A stretch of 64,000 nucleotides of DNA from contig NZ_JASVVV010000005.1 in assembly GCF_030287405.1 (NCBI RefSeq), positions 62,001-126,000 on the forward strand. The letters are read 5' to 3'. The notes below the pieces were generated by a model. The model had not been told where the DNA came from. It searched no databases and worked only from the letters and a program-made list of their open reading frames with translations. Positions 18,406 through 27,342 of this stretch are shown one piece after another (the first letter of the stretch is position 1; each line of letters begins with the position of its first letter). The DNA is from Halalkalicoccus sp. NIPERK01. Lineage in GTDB: Archaea; Halobacteriota; Halobacteria; Halobacteriales; Halalkalicoccaceae. A program made the translations under genes and the position numbers.

Positions 18406-18554
18406 ACAAAAACGTACGACAGCGCGGGTGTTGGCCTCACCTATCGAGCAGTGGTCGGTGTCGAGAGCACCGTTTCAGGCAGTGAGAAGATTTTCAGAAC
18501 GTGTACGGGATAGAGTTACTATCGATGACAGCCTCTGTCTAGCGAGTAAGTCAC

Positions 18555-19466
18555 ATGGTGCCTGATCCAGACGATCGATTGGATGACGATGGTCGTCCCC
18601 CACCCGGCTCTCCGGTCTTCGAGGCCATTTTGGAAAACGAACGGAACCGCCGCTATCTCGGCGAGCGTCTGGACGCTGCGGGCGACCGCATCGACACGGA
18701 CCTGCTTGGCGACATCGTCCGGCACGGCCCGATCCTCGAAGTACTGTTGGAGGAGCCACTAGATCGCCGGGAAATTGAAGCGTGCCTCGACGTCTCGCGG
18801 GCGACGAGTCACCGCTACACGCAATGGCTCGATGAGCAAGGATTCGTCGAGAAGGTCGATGGCCGATTTCAGTTGACCTGGCGTGGCGCAGTCATCGCCG
18901 AGGAGGTCCTCCGGTTCGAGGCGAACGTGCGGACCGCCCACAGACTGACCCCACTTCTCGAGGCCATCTGTGAGGACCACAGGGAGTTTGTCGTCGAACC
19001 GTTTGTGGATGCGATGGTCACTGTCGCCGAACCCGACGATCCCTACCGGCCGGTCGAGCGGTTCATCGCACTCGTCAACGAATCGGAGTCCTTCCGGGGA
19101 TTCAACACGACGCACATGGCACCGCTGGTCCTCGGCGAGTTCCACCAGCGGGTGTTCGACGAAACCGATACCGAAATCATCTACCTGCCACACATTGTTG
19201 AGAAACTCTTCGAAACGTACCCCGAACGCGCCCGGGAGGCGATCGAGCGCGGACACTTGACTCTCCGGACACGCGAGGACCTGCCGTACGGTCTCGCGCT
19301 GTTCGACGACCGCGCCGGGATCGGGGGCTACGACGAGACTACTGGTCTCATGCAGGTGTTCGTCGATACAGATGCCCCGATTGCGTGTGAGTGGGCCGAG
19401 CGCGTCTACACTGCAGTTAGAGCGGACTCAGACCCGCTCAACGAGCAAAACGATTTGTCCTCGTGA
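18555..19466 (+). CDS. Winged-helix transcriptional regulator (FilR1-like)
   Basis: The 303-residue protein begins with a disordered acidic leader, then a winged helix at about residues 55-115 (REIEACLDVSRATSHRYTQW, then LDEQGFVEKVDGRFQLTWRG). The C-terminal 180 residues resemble the FilR1 middle/ligand domain found in many haloarchaeal regulators. It is divergently transcribed from the FAD oxidase operon, with 149 bases between the starts, so it may control that operon. The regulator's ligand is unknown. Confidence 0.82.
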   Translation: MVPDPDDRLDDDGRPPPGSPVFEAILENERNRRYLGERLDAAGDRIDTDLLGDIVRHGPILEVLLEEPLDRREIEACLDVSRATSHRYTQWLDEQGFVEKVDGRFQLTWRGAVIAEEVLRFEANVRTAHRLTPLLEAICEDHREFVVEPFVDAMVTVAEPDDPYRPVERFIALVNESESFRGFNTTHMAPLVLGEFHQRVFDETDTEIIYLPHIVEKLFETYPERAREAIERGHLTLRTREDLPYGLALFDDRAGIGGYDETTGLMQVFVDTDAPIACEWAERVYTAVRADSDPLNEQNDLSS

Positions 19467-19685
19467 CACGCTCTCGGCAGGACGGACAATCCCTGTTATT
19501 TCTCGGCTCCATCAGAACCCTTGTTGGGGATCTCAGGAATGTCTCAAAGTGGGACAATATCACGGTGGCGAACGGCACCTGGAGTTCTCTATTTGTCTTC
19601 TGTTCTCGTCTCCTTCCAACAACCACCGAATAAATATGGCGCGAGAGATGTCGGCGCCACTGAGCGGTGATGACTGTGTTTGTCC

Positions 19686-20269
19686 TCACTCGTAGACGCC
19701 TTCACGAACAGAGATCACGGGACAGCGCACCGATTCAAGGATCTCCTGTGAAACGCTCCCGAAGAGTGTTCGCCGAGCCGATGACTGGTTTCGCCCGCCT
19801 ACCACGACGAAATCAGCATCGTGGTCCTCAGCCATCGCGGTGACGCGGTCAGCCGGATCACCGACAGCACCCCGGACTTCATACTCGATACCAGCCTCAT
19901 CAAGGGTCATCACGAGATTTTGAATGAGGTTTTTCTGTTGAGGACCCGTTCGATTACCTCCGGCCGGTCAGCCTCCCTCACCCGGTAACGGCGCTGAATC
20001 CAGTCGGGTACATCACCCTCGATTCCTGGCTGAGTGGGTACCCCCTCCTTGAATCGGGTTTCGAGAACCGATCTTGTCTCCTCATCTGCCTCCTCAAGAG
20101 CATCCTGATACGTCTTTTCAGGGAGAATATGGGCGACTGTGACTGTTGCTTTCGCTGGAGCGGCGACATCGATTATCGCTTTGGCGAATGCGTCGATGCG
20201 GTTCTCGTCCTCTTCTCCAATAGCTACCAAGAGTGTGTCCAATCCCATAGACTCTCTTTGAACGTTCAT
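19686..20269 (-). pseudogene. Universal stress protein, frameshifted
   Basis: Two consecutive frames make one UspA-type protein. The first (from 20269 or more likely ATG 20248, MGLDTLLVAIGEEDENR) covers the first half up to RVLNRKTS and stops at TGA 19910-19912. The second starts at an overlapping ATG 19913 and gives TLDEAGIEYEVRGAVGDPAD through the nucleotide-binding VVVGGRNQSSARRTLFGSVS and the RCPVISV strand. Adding one A to the A-run near 19937 would restore a continuous frame (NRKNLIQNLVMTLDEAG). It is either a real frameshift, an assembly error, or two coupled halves sharing TGATG. Confidence 0.75.
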
Positions 20270-20361
20270 GGTGTTATCTCCTTCTCAGATCCCCCCTGAG
20301 CGATCTGTTCATCTCTCAACTGAGGGTTGTAACACACCACAATGTGATCAGTTAGACAAAC

Positions 20362-20405
20362 CCTTGTGCAACGCCGTGTCTTCCGTAGGATACAGTTGCA
20401 CAAGG
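20362..20405. repeat. Inverted repeat CCTTGTGCAAC...GTTGCACAAGG
   Basis: Perfect 11-bp arms (20362-20372 and 20395-20405) enclose 22 bases upstream of the broken universal-stress gene. The same arms, 10 bp long with a 23-base spacer, occur at 53675-53717. The arm sequence, spacing and orientation are conserved while the spacer differs. Confidence 0.75.
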
Positions 20406-20442
20406 TTTTTTCTCACAACGAGATGGAATCTATTGATCCCCA

Positions 20443-20508
20443 GGCTCTGTTGAAATCCTCAAAGAAAGATATGTTTCATTTGCCGTGCTGAATACAGCGC
20501 GCATATCG
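20443..20508 (+). repeat. IS-end-like dispersed repeat, copy 1
   Basis: This copy begins GGCTCTGTTGAAATCCTC and runs to GCCGTGCTGAATACAGCGCG near 20482. The start matches the terminal-repeat style of the IS5-type element at 61690 (GGCTGTGTTGAATC), and the second block recurs at 22083, 23033, 24400 and 56229. No transposase is attached, so this is a remnant end or a small non-autonomous element. Confidence 0.6.
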
Positions 20509-20713
20509 TTCACCAACGGACCGACCCGTAGCACACCGTTTCCAGGCCAAAGAGTGCATTTCGTTCAATTCCTGCAGTTGTTTCACGGGGTGACGTTATG
20601 TGACCCGCTCCCATAGTAGAACGGGATCAACCAACCCATGGCAGACAGAACATCGCCACACCTGCAAGTGCTCTCACCACGGTCGATGTCTGGTGACACA
20701 TCGAGGGGTCACC

Positions 20714-22015
20714 ATGCCTGACACCGCACAACCCCTTACCGAACTGTTCGAGTATCCACTGCTTCAGGCCATTTTTGGGCGACGATCTCGTCGGTTCGGT
20801 CGTGGCTTGTCGATCCCTTCGGGGCCGCTGGCGTTCGAATCGGACGCTGACCCGCTTCCGTTATCCGACCTCGAGCAATCGGTCCTCGTCGCCGCCGGGA
20901 CCGGGGTGAGTGGGTGGCACTACGGGATTCCGTTCGGCCCGCATCGGCCGGACGAGCACACCGACTTCTCGGTCCGGTTGACCGGTCGAACGGCACCGAC
21001 GGCGGCCGGGATCGGCACACCGGTCCTCTTCTATACCGACGACGACGGCACATACCTGACGAACACCCGGAGCGTCGAACTGAGTCGGCTCCGCGAGGCA
21101 ATGGACCTCGAAGACGACGCCGAACGCATTATGGCAGCGGCCGGAGCGCATACTGAGAAACTCTCCGACGAGCGGGTGGACATCCCCGCCGAATCCGGCC
21201 ACATCCTCGAACCGAACCACTGGTGGACCAACACGCCGGGGTCGACGCTGTTCATGCCCGTCGGCGACGCCAGCGAAGAGATGCTGGCGCTCCTCTGTCT
21301 GTTCGTCGAGAACGGCTACGTGATCATGGATGACGAGATCGGTGAACCGGCCGGCGACCTCGGGCCGTACATCGAATCGGGGTTGTTGGACGCCGATAAG
21401 GCGTTCCCGCTGTCCTTCCTCGAACGCGCCACCCTGGAACAGAACTGTGCCGAGCTGGCGTTCATGGCACACAACATGGTGCTCACGATGCAGGCGATGG
21501 GGTTGGGCGGGTTGTACTTCGCCGGGATCAACGAGCTGAGCCTGGTTGGCGCTCCGATGCGCGACGACCTTGACGGGCTCGGATTCCGGTTCGTCGACAA
21601 TGAGGACTGGACCGCACCAAACCCGGTGGGTCTCGACGACCAGTACGAGGGTCTCTGTCCGCCGTACTACCCGGACATGCACGCGGCAGTCGATGAACTG
21701 GTCGAGCGGAAGTTCGGTCCGGGCGGCACCTACGACCCGTTAACACCGGGCCCGTGGAAGGACAGCGAGGCGGTGAAGCGCTCGATCGAGCCATACGCCG
21801 ACGAGACGGTCGAGTGCCTCGGTGAGATCGCCCAGTACGTCTACGACAAGCACGGGAAGTTCCCGGGGACGGTACCGACGATGGTGCTGCCCGGTTGCGT
21901 CCAGGCACACCATATTGACACGGACTACTACGACGCGCATTTCAAAGCCGGTGCGTACCTCGATACCCACGCCGAGCACCTGCAGCGGTGGCACGAAGCG
22001 GAAACCCCGTCTTGA
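20714..22015 (+). CDS. Conserved protein with nitroreductase-like N-terminus, function unknown
   Basis: This is a 433-residue acidic protein from ATG 20714; the upstream in-frame region is His/Arg-rich and unlike coding sequence. The N-terminus FGRRSRRFGRGLSIPSGPLA and the following LSDLEQSVLVAAGTGVSGWH resemble the start of flavin-dependent nitroreductase-like folds, but the middle and C-terminal parts give no recognised motif apart from conserved-looking ELAFMAHNMVLTMQAMGLGG. The flavin link is a weak inference. It has no membrane segment or signal. It sits alone between IS-end repeats, which suggests horizontal acquisition. Confidence 0.75.
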   Translation: MPDTAQPLTELFEYPLLQAIFGRRSRRFGRGLSIPSGPLAFESDADPLPLSDLEQSVLVAAGTGVSGWHYGIPFGPHRPDEHTDFSVRLTGRTAPTAAGIGTPVLFYTDDDGTYLTNTRSVELSRLREAMDLEDDAERIMAAAGAHTEKLSDERVDIPAESGHILEPNHWWTNTPGSTLFMPVGDASEEMLALLCLFVENGYVIMDDEIGEPAGDLGPYIESGLLDADKAFPLSFLERATLEQNCAELAFMAHNMVLTMQAMGLGGLYFAGINELSLVGAPMRDDLDGLGFRFVDNEDWTAPNPVGLDDQYEGLCPPYYPDMHAAVDELVERKFGPGGTYDPLTPGPWKDSEAVKRSIEPYADETVECLGEIAQYVYDKHGKFPGTVPTMVLPGCVQAHHIDTDYYDAHFKAGAYLDTHAEHLQRWHEAETPS

Positions 22016-22082
22016 TTGCCTCTTACGGTCGGGGGCGCTTACTCTGGGCATTCGTATCAGGTCGCCGATAACGAACCCTTCA

Positions 22083-22118
22083 CCTGCTGAATAGAGGGCG
22101 CGTATCGGTCGCCAACGT
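22083..22118 (+). repeat. IS-end-like dispersed repeat, copy 2
   Basis: CTGCTGAATAGAGGGCGCGT followed by ATCGGTCGCCAACG matches the inner block of the repeat at 20482-20515. The terminal GGCTCTGTTGAAA block is absent. Confidence 0.45.
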
Positions 22119-22178
22119 ATCGTCCGAAAGCCGATGGTGCCCAGAGCCTATTTATCTGTGATCGGTTTCTGTAGGACC

Positions 22179-22976
22179 ATGCCAGTCATTCAGTGTAACG
22201 GAGCCGATCTGTATTACGAGGAGCAGGGAGCAGGACAAACGATCGTGTTTCTCCACGGCGCGTTTGCCGGTCTCAGGTACTTCGAACCACAGTTGGTCGG
22301 ATTCGACGAGGATTTCCATACGGTGGCGCTCGATTTTCGGGGACACGGGCGATCGGAGAAGACGGAACGGGGTCACACGCTCGCGCAACATGCCCGCGAT
22401 CTGCGAGCCTTTCTCGAACAGCTCGACCTGACAGACGTCGCGGTCGTCGGCTGGTCGATGGGGGCGCTCGTCTCGTGGGAGTACGTCGATCAGTTCGGCA
22501 CCGAGAGGATACGGGCATTGGTTGATATCGACATGGAACCGTCGCCGTTTCAGCGGGAGGGGTACGACTTCGGGACGTACACGATAGAGGGGATGCGCGA
22601 GGTTCTCGACGGGATACAATCAAACCCAGTGGAACTCACCGATGAATCGATCGAGGCACTACTCAAAGACCCACCGTCGAGGAAACTCCGGAACATGATG
22701 TTCGACGAAGAAACCCGAACGCCACCGTCGGTGCGGGGGTCAATGCTCCTCGATTTGATGCGAGATTATCGAGAGGTGCTTCCCAAGGTCGATGTCCCAA
22801 CCCTCGTCTGTGCGGGGGCGGACGAGAAATGGCGGGGCGTTGCCAACGTGAAATACGCGTCTGAGCTGATTCCGGACGCTCGATTCGAACTCTTCGAACA
22901 GAGCGGACACTGTATAACCATTGAGGAACCCGAGCGTTTCAATCGCGTCTTGACCGAGTTTCTCAATGCGATCTGA
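22179..22976 (+). CDS. Alpha/beta-hydrolase
   Basis: A 265-residue serine hydrolase starts at MPVIQCNGADLYYEEQGAG (ATG 22179). It shows the oxyanion segment IVFLHGAFAG, the LDFRGHGRSEK loop, nucleophile elbow VGWSMGALVS near residue 103, Asp in LVCAGADEKW and catalytic His in FEQSGHCITIEEPE. It is a typical cytosolic esterase, lactonase or dehalogenase-type fold, and the substrate is unknown. IS-end-like repeats flank it on both sides (22083 and 23033), as if it were an acquired cassette. Confidence 0.9.
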   Translation: MPVIQCNGADLYYEEQGAGQTIVFLHGAFAGLRYFEPQLVGFDEDFHTVALDFRGHGRSEKTERGHTLAQHARDLRAFLEQLDLTDVAVVGWSMGALVSWEYVDQFGTERIRALVDIDMEPSPFQREGYDFGTYTIEGMREVLDGIQSNPVELTDESIEALLKDPPSRKLRNMMFDEETRTPPSVRGSMLLDLMRDYREVLPKVDVPTLVCAGADEKWRGVANVKYASELIPDARFELFEQSGHCITIEEPERFNRVLTEFLNAI

Positions 22977-23032
22977 CGACGACCCACGACCTCTCAAACG
23001 GTCGACTCTGATTAAATAAATAACGTATTCAC

Positions 23033-23062
23033 CATGCTAAATACAGCCTCTGTATCTCGCAC
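23033..23062 (+). repeat. IS-end-like dispersed repeat, copy 3
   Basis: ATGCTAAATACAGCCTCTGT then ATCTCGCAC is a diverged version of the inner block of the repeat seen at 20482 and 56229. A related CTGTATCTCGCACG also lies at 10693-10706. Confidence 0.4.
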
Positions 23063-23219
23063 ACGGTTCTTATCTAACAAGCGGCACCGGTGTTGGATAG
23101 TAGATCCCCGTTCCAGAAGCCGAGCAGTACATGGCCCGTCAGCGGGAGAAACACAAGCGCCAACAGCAGAGTGATCGACTGTCGCAAGAGGGGAGGGAGC
23201 GAGTAGGGCGGGGAGGCTG

Positions 23220-23870
23220 TCAATCGAGCTGTGGGAGGTCGCCACGTTGTTCTCGTCGTGCGAGATCACGGACGAACAACCGGAGCTGATGGACGAGATC
23301 ATCGCGGTCGTCATACGAGTAGACGCGAGCGTCCCACCGGTCTTGCACTGCAGCGATCATTGCACTCCTGACACCGGATTCGTGGATGAACAGGACCCGT
23401 TCTTGATGTGCGGTCGTCGGCGTTCGCTCATCGCGTTGACGAAAGATCGCCTCGAGAACGGATCCGGTTTCGATGCCGACACCGAGGTTATCCCCGATCC
23501 TCGGGACGATATAGACGACGGCGTTGCTTGCGAGCGCGAATTCGATGCTCTGTGTTGCAGCGTCCATCTCCTCCAACGGGATGTCGATATCGATGGCCAG
23601 AAACGCGTTGACGCCCGGATCAGTTCGGAGTCGATCACGGGCGTACAGCAGGAGATCGAGGACTGCCTCCTGCCGGTCGAGATCGATATCCGACCCGACA
23701 AGTGTACCGAAATTCACCGTCTCGGGGATCGAACTCAGGGTCTCGCGGTCGTCGTTCTCCGCCGCGTCAAGCAGTGCATCGACGTCGAACGTCTTGTATG
23801 GCCCCATCAGATAGACGAGAAAGCGTGAATGGGCGAGCTCGCCGAGTTCGCCGATTAGTCGGTCGCGCAT
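23220..23870 (-). CDS. DUF7509-like haloarchaeal protein
   Basis: The 216-residue protein from ATG 23870 (MRDRLIGELGELAHSRFLVY) is of a haloarchaea-specific type I associate with DUF7509. It contains YLMGPYKTFD, an acidic middle, and AFLAIDIDIPLEEMDAATQS, a Rossmann-like alternation reminiscent of nucleotide-processing folds. The start at 23870 is preferred over 23891 because a TATTTATATA box on the minus strand (23891-23900) lies about 25 bases upstream, the usual spacing for leaderless archaeal genes. It is divergent from the winged-helix regulator at 23965. The function is unknown. Confidence 0.75.
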   Translation of the reverse strand: MRDRLIGELGELAHSRFLVYLMGPYKTFDVDALLDAAENDDRETLSSIPETVNFGTLVGSDIDLDRQEAVLDLLLYARDRLRTDPGVNAFLAIDIDIPLEEMDAATQSIEFALASNAVVYIVPRIGDNLGVGIETGSVLEAIFRQRDERTPTTAHQERVLFIHESGVRSAMIAAVQDRWDARVYSYDDRDDLVHQLRLFVRDLARREQRGDLPQLD

Positions 23871-23927
23871 TACACCAGCATCCGCGCCCATATATAAATA
23901 AGCTGCTTTTCTGTGAGTACTGAGTCA

Positions 23928-23951
23928 GCAAGCACTTATGGGTCTGCTTGC
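23928..23951. promoter_or_regulatory. Candidate operator in divergent promoter region
   Basis: An inverted repeat GCAAGC (23928-23933) and GCTTGC (23946-23951) overlaps ACTTATG, the TATA-like element about 27 bases before the regulator start at 23965. Its position fits autoregulation by the encoded winged-helix protein. Confidence 0.4.
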
Positions 23952-23964
23952 GTAAGTTCTGAGT

Positions 23965-24357
23965 ATGTCCGAAACCGATCGTTCGTCCCCCGATGCGGAC
24001 GATTTGGCAGGACTCCTGCCGGAACACAGTCTCCTCTCTCTCGAACAGTATCTGGACATGCAGCGAGCGATCGGTAACGAAACCCGCTTTCGGATTCTCC
24101 ATTTCCTCACCGAAAAGGGAGCCCAAAGTGCGAAAGAACTCGAACAGGGACTATACCTCCCGTCGAACACGCTCCACTACCACCTCGACGCACTCGTTAC
24201 CGTGGGACTCGTCGAGAATAGAAAACGGAAGACGCCCGACAGCGGAGGCCTCTATTCGTACTATCAGGCCACCTCACTCGGAGAGGGGATACTCGAACAC
24301 GGCGTCAGAGAACTGATACGCGAGGAGTGGGATCTCCTTGACGCGTATAGCGACTAG
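23965..24357 (+). CDS. ArsR-type winged-helix regulator
   Basis: The 130-residue DNA-binding protein has its winged helix at about residues 30-100: MQRAIGNETRFRILHFLTEK, then AKELEQGLYLPSNTLHYHLD as the recognition region, and VTVGLVENRKRK as the wing. No metal-binding Cys pair is visible. It may respond to another signal or act constitutively. It diverges from the DUF7509-like gene and probably controls it and itself through the inverted repeat between them. Confidence 0.87.
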   Translation: MSETDRSSPDADDLAGLLPEHSLLSLEQYLDMQRAIGNETRFRILHFLTEKGAQSAKELEQGLYLPSNTLHYHLDALVTVGLVENRKRKTPDSGGLYSYYQATSLGEGILEHGVRELIREEWDLLDAYSD

Positions 24358-24380
24358 CAGGAACGTGCGTTTCCGTCCAT

Positions 24381-24431
24381 GAAGAAAGATGTGTCTCACG
24401 TGCCGTGCTGAATAGAAGGCACATATGCAGC
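24381..24431 (+). repeat. IS-end-like dispersed repeat, copy 4
   Basis: GAAGAAAGATGTGTCTCACG followed by TGCCGTGCTGAATAGAAGGC aligns along its whole length with 20461-20507. The outer terminal block is missing. Confidence 0.5.
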
Positions 24432-24567
24432 ATGATCTCTGTATCGGGTGCGCTCAAATTCGAGCCTACGTACAGAGAAGCTACCGATCAGTGTCGATAA
24501 CCCCTCGATTGAGTGGTGAGTTGGGTCTACTCAGACGATTCATATATTTGGTAGATGATGGACTAAC

Positions 24568-25062
24568 ATGGGCGAGCCCCCACCGACGACTGTTATTCTC
24601 CCTACGACGCAGTGGACCACCGCTTGTGAGGAAATCGCTGAACAGCTCAGCCAGGTAGATGAACTCCTTGTAGTTTGTGACGACGACTCTGATCCTGTGA
24701 TAGACCAATGTGATAATACGTTACGTGGGGTCGGACTCGTGTTCGCCGGAGAGGGTCATGTCCGGTTTACACAGATCGTGCGGCGGCACGATCCTGCGGG
24801 GTTCGCAGGTATGTGCGCCATCGCAACTTTGTCTGCGATTGGCGCTCTTCTCTACCCCCTTCCAGCGCTGATACTCTTGACACTTCTTCAGTTGGGGGTT
24901 TATACGGCGTTCGGAGTCCGCCGATGGACGTTTTTACTGGCCTATCCAGGAACGCTTGCCCAAGTCCCACTCTTAAGCTATGGGATTATCCGCCGAACCT
25001 TTGTCTGGGGTGGACGTCGCTATCGGTGGCATGGGAAGTTCGATATAGAGGTAGTTGATTAG
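24568..25062 (+). pseudogene. Family 2 glycosyltransferase with internal deletion
   Basis: The 164-residue product joins two ends of a longer haloarchaeal GT2 protein in frame. Residues 1-60 (TVILPTTQWTTACEEIAEQL, LLVVCDDDSDPV) are the start of the nucleotide-sugar fold. From about residue 65 the protein jumps to the membrane-helix end: DPAGFAGMCAIATLSAIGAL, GVRRWTFLLAYPGTLAQVPL, then RTFVWGGRRYRWHGKFDIEV. The acceptor and metal (DxD) core expected between them is missing. The reading frame is kept, so a membrane stub could still be made, but glycosyl transfer is not expected. Confidence 0.65.
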
Positions 25063-25167
25063 CGGCGTTCCCAAAAATAGAACTGAAATGGGATATAGTT
25101 ATGTACACAATTCTACTTAACTTTACTTTACCGGACGAACCCGAGCAGCAGTCACCTAGTCAGCTAC

Positions 25168-25548
25168 TCAGTAAGATTCGACCTCAATCGCTTCGATGCG
25201 GTCAAACTCATCGACGTTCCGTGTGAGTACTCTTGGGTCCGGGCTCTCGATCGCCGTTGCCGCAATCAACGCGTCAAGGTCACCGATCGGTGTCCCCTGC
25301 CCATAGAGCGTTCGTTGAATTCCAAGCGCGCGTTGTGATTCAGCGAGGCCAAGTGGAAGAATGGTGATCGATGCGAGTATCTCATGAAACGCTTCGTATT
25401 CGTCTTCACGGAGACCAAGACCCGTCTCATAGACTGAGAGTGGAGACACAGCAACCGGAGTCTCCGTCTCGATGAGCTCCTCAAGCGTATGTTCCGCCGC
25501 ATCCAGACGATCAAGGAGGTCAATTAGGAACGTTGAGTCGAGTATCAT
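25168..25548 (-). CDS. vapC: PIN-domain toxin (VapC-type)
   Basis: The 126-residue PIN-domain RNase carries the conserved acidic residues at MILDSTFLIDLLDR (Asp-4), SVYETGLGL (Glu), DLDALIAATAI (Asp pair) and RNVDEFDRI. PIN toxins cleave tRNA or rRNA in an Mg-dependent manner. It begins one base after the stop of the upstream antitoxin-like gene on the same strand, as is typical for a toxin-antitoxin pair. The likely antitoxin is of winged-helix type, not the AbrB or ribbon-helix type. Confidence 0.88.
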   Translation of the reverse strand: MILDSTFLIDLLDRLDAAEHTLEELIETETPVAVSPLSVYETGLGLREDEYEAFHEILASITILPLGLAESQRALGIQRTLYGQGTPIGDLDALIAATAIESPDPRVLTRNVDEFDRIEAIEVESY

Positions 25549-25953
25549 TCACTCCGACTCTCCGCTCGTCTCCCGTTCTGTACGGGCATCTCGCCGTCGG
25601 TCCATTCGGTCGGAAAATGCTTCACGGAACGCTTTCGAGCGCTCTTTGACTCGCTGGGCACCGTCTTTGTCGACAAGCCCGACTACTTCTCGGAGTGGCT
25701 CCGCTGAACCTCCTCGGAGTCGTTCGTCGTCGGCAAGCCACCAGACCGTATTCCGGCCACCAGCTTCCTTTCGCTTCAGGGATCCACTGTCGGCGAGGCG
25801 CTGGAGGCGGGTGAGCGTTGCACGACGCTTGATCGGGAGCTCATCAGCGACGTCTACCGTCGACAGCACCGGGTCATCGGTGCGTCGAAAAACGGCGAGG
25901 ACCTCGTCGTCCGTGACCCGCGGTTTTCGTCCGGATGTTGAGTGCCCGCTCAT
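25549..25953 (-). CDS. Winged-helix antitoxin-like protein
   Basis: The 134-residue protein has an N-terminal winged helix (VTDDEVLAVFRRTDDPVLST, then ELPIKRRATLTRLQRLADSG) and a charged helical C-terminus rich in Arg, Glu and Asp (RVKERSKAFREAFSDRMDRR) that could embrace the toxin. It is directly upstream of the PIN-domain gene with no gap. In haloarchaea this HTH/PIN combination is common. It probably represses its own promoter as well. Confidence 0.78.
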   Translation of the reverse strand: MSGHSTSGRKPRVTDDEVLAVFRRTDDPVLSTVDVADELPIKRRATLTRLQRLADSGSLKRKEAGGRNTVWWLADDERLRGGSAEPLREVVGLVDKDGAQRVKERSKAFREAFSDRMDRRRDARTERETSGESE

Positions 25954-26102
25954 ACTGCCTAGGACGGCACGAACGGATAAGTATCTACTGCCGTTGGCGG
26001 CACAAATCTCGTTCTACTGCGGCAAGATGGCCAATATCGGGATCTACATCGATAAATAATGTACTCTAGTTAGTTTACGGAATCGCTAACTGCCGGTCTC
26101 GT

Positions 26103-26502
26103 CTATTCGTCTCGTTCAGTGATACTCGCAAAGGCGACGTTCGATTGAACGGTATCGATCTCGACCGTTACTTCGTCATCGAGTTCGGCATCCGCCACGA
26201 TCACGACGAATCCACGCTCAACACGGGTGATTCCATCCCCTTGCCCGCCGAGTGTATCGATCGTCACCGTTCGGACCTCGCCTTCTTTGACGGGTGGTTC
26301 TGGCCTCTCCCCCCGTTGAGGAAGACGCTGAAGCGTCAGAGGATGCTGTGTCGCGGCGGTCATCTGCTGCGTCCTCTGTCTCAGTCGGAAGCACGGCAAC
26401 TCGATAGACCACTCCTGGGTCAACCGTCGCTCGTTCGACCAACTCTTTTGGAATCTCGATCTGCAGTCTTCCGCCTTTCTCGGCTGTCTGACACGTACTC
26501 AT
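26103..26502 (-). pseudogene. TRAM-domain protein, frameshifted
   Basis: From ATG 26502 (MSTCQTAEKGGRLQIEIPKE) the frame covers the N-terminal part and an acidic linker. Within a run of six G near 26320 the homology moves to another frame: PPVKEGEVRTVTIDTLGGQG, then GDGITRVERGFVVIVADAEL and ITERDE, a complete TRAM nucleic-acid-binding barrel ending at 26103. Removing one G gives one continuous protein of about 133 residues with the layout of haloarchaeal TRAM proteins. As written, neither frame makes the full product. Confidence 0.7.
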
Positions 26503-26636
26503 CGCTTGAAGACGGTCTGGAATCGAAACCATTGATGGGTGTCCTACAGAGGCGACTACACGTGACTCCACGGAGCCTCTCGGCAACTGTGTCTGCTACC
26601 GCGTGTTCTGCGTATCTCCGTTATCTCGCTTGAACA

Positions 26637-26882
26637 GTCAACCCATACGTCTCGGCGAAACAGCTGTATTCGACGTGGGACGACCCGCCGTTCCCGCCAC
26701 AGACTCTCGGTCAGCTTCTCAGTACCGCTGCGGATCTCGGGATCCTACGGGTACATGCTCATCGAAGCAATTGCAATCGATACGACCTCACCGCGTACGA
26801 TTCGACGCGGATGGACCAGCTCGCGCTGATGTTCACCGACGAGGCAGCGTCAGCGAGTGCTGTGGGGTCTCCCGACCGATAG
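26637..26882 (+). pseudogene. C-terminal fragment of a winged-helix-like protein
   Basis: After an in-frame TGA at 26631 the frame reads NPYVSAKQLYSTWDDPPFPP, then QTLGQLLSTAADLGILRVHA and HRSNCNRYDLTAYDSTRMDQ to TAG 26880. The helix-strand pattern and conserved-looking SNCNRYDL wing suggest a winged-helix domain. No start codon is available, so the gene has lost its 5' part. The family is unknown. Confidence 0.45.
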
Positions 26883-26893
26883 CCCTCTCGTGA

Positions 26894-27184
26894 CTAAGCC
26901 GCGCTCAGCGTATCACGGAGGTACTGCTGTTCCCACTCTTGTCGTGCCTCGAGTTCCCGCTGGCCACGCGCCGTGAGCGTGTAGAGGTTCGTTCGTCGAT
27001 CCATCGCCGATTTCTCGACGAGTCCCTTGTCGACGAGCGTATCGAGGTTTGGATACAGTCGGCCGTGATGAATCTCTGTCTCGTAGTACTCCTCGAGTTC
27101 GTCTTTGAGTGCGAGGCCGTGAGGATCGTCTAATCCCCCGATGATGTAGAGCAGATCCCGCTGGAAGCCGGTGAGATCATACAT
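26894..27184 (-). CDS. PadR-family transcriptional regulator
   Basis: This 96-residue single-domain regulator contains LTGFQRDLLYIIGGLDDPHG, LKDELEEYYETEIHHGRLYP and NLDTLVDKGLVEKSAMDRRT, the standard PadR winged helix. Its C-terminal helix (TARGQRELEARQEWEQQYLR) is short, for dimerisation. The ATG at 27184 sits just after an A/T-rich stretch that may hold the promoter. No target is obvious among its broken neighbours. Confidence 0.9.
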   Translation of the reverse strand: MYDLTGFQRDLLYIIGGLDDPHGLALKDELEEYYETEIHHGRLYPNLDTLVDKGLVEKSAMDRRTNLYTLTARGQRELEARQEWEQQYLRDTLSAA

Positions 27185-27342
27185 ACCAGTATATTAGTCA
27201 GTGTGGTTGTCAACTTATTGCATGGTATACCCGACGAGAGTATCGGATTTAATACCAGATCGACTCGTGCCACCGAAAACAGCGACCGCAATTTCATTTC
27301 CGAACTACAGGGTTACCCACTTTGCATGGCTCGTGAGCAAGA

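Noticed and set aside
19905-19945. Programmed ribosomal frameshift in the universal-stress gene
   Set aside because: There is no evident slippery heptamer with a downstream structure, and several neighbours are broken in similar ways, so decay or sequence error is more likely.
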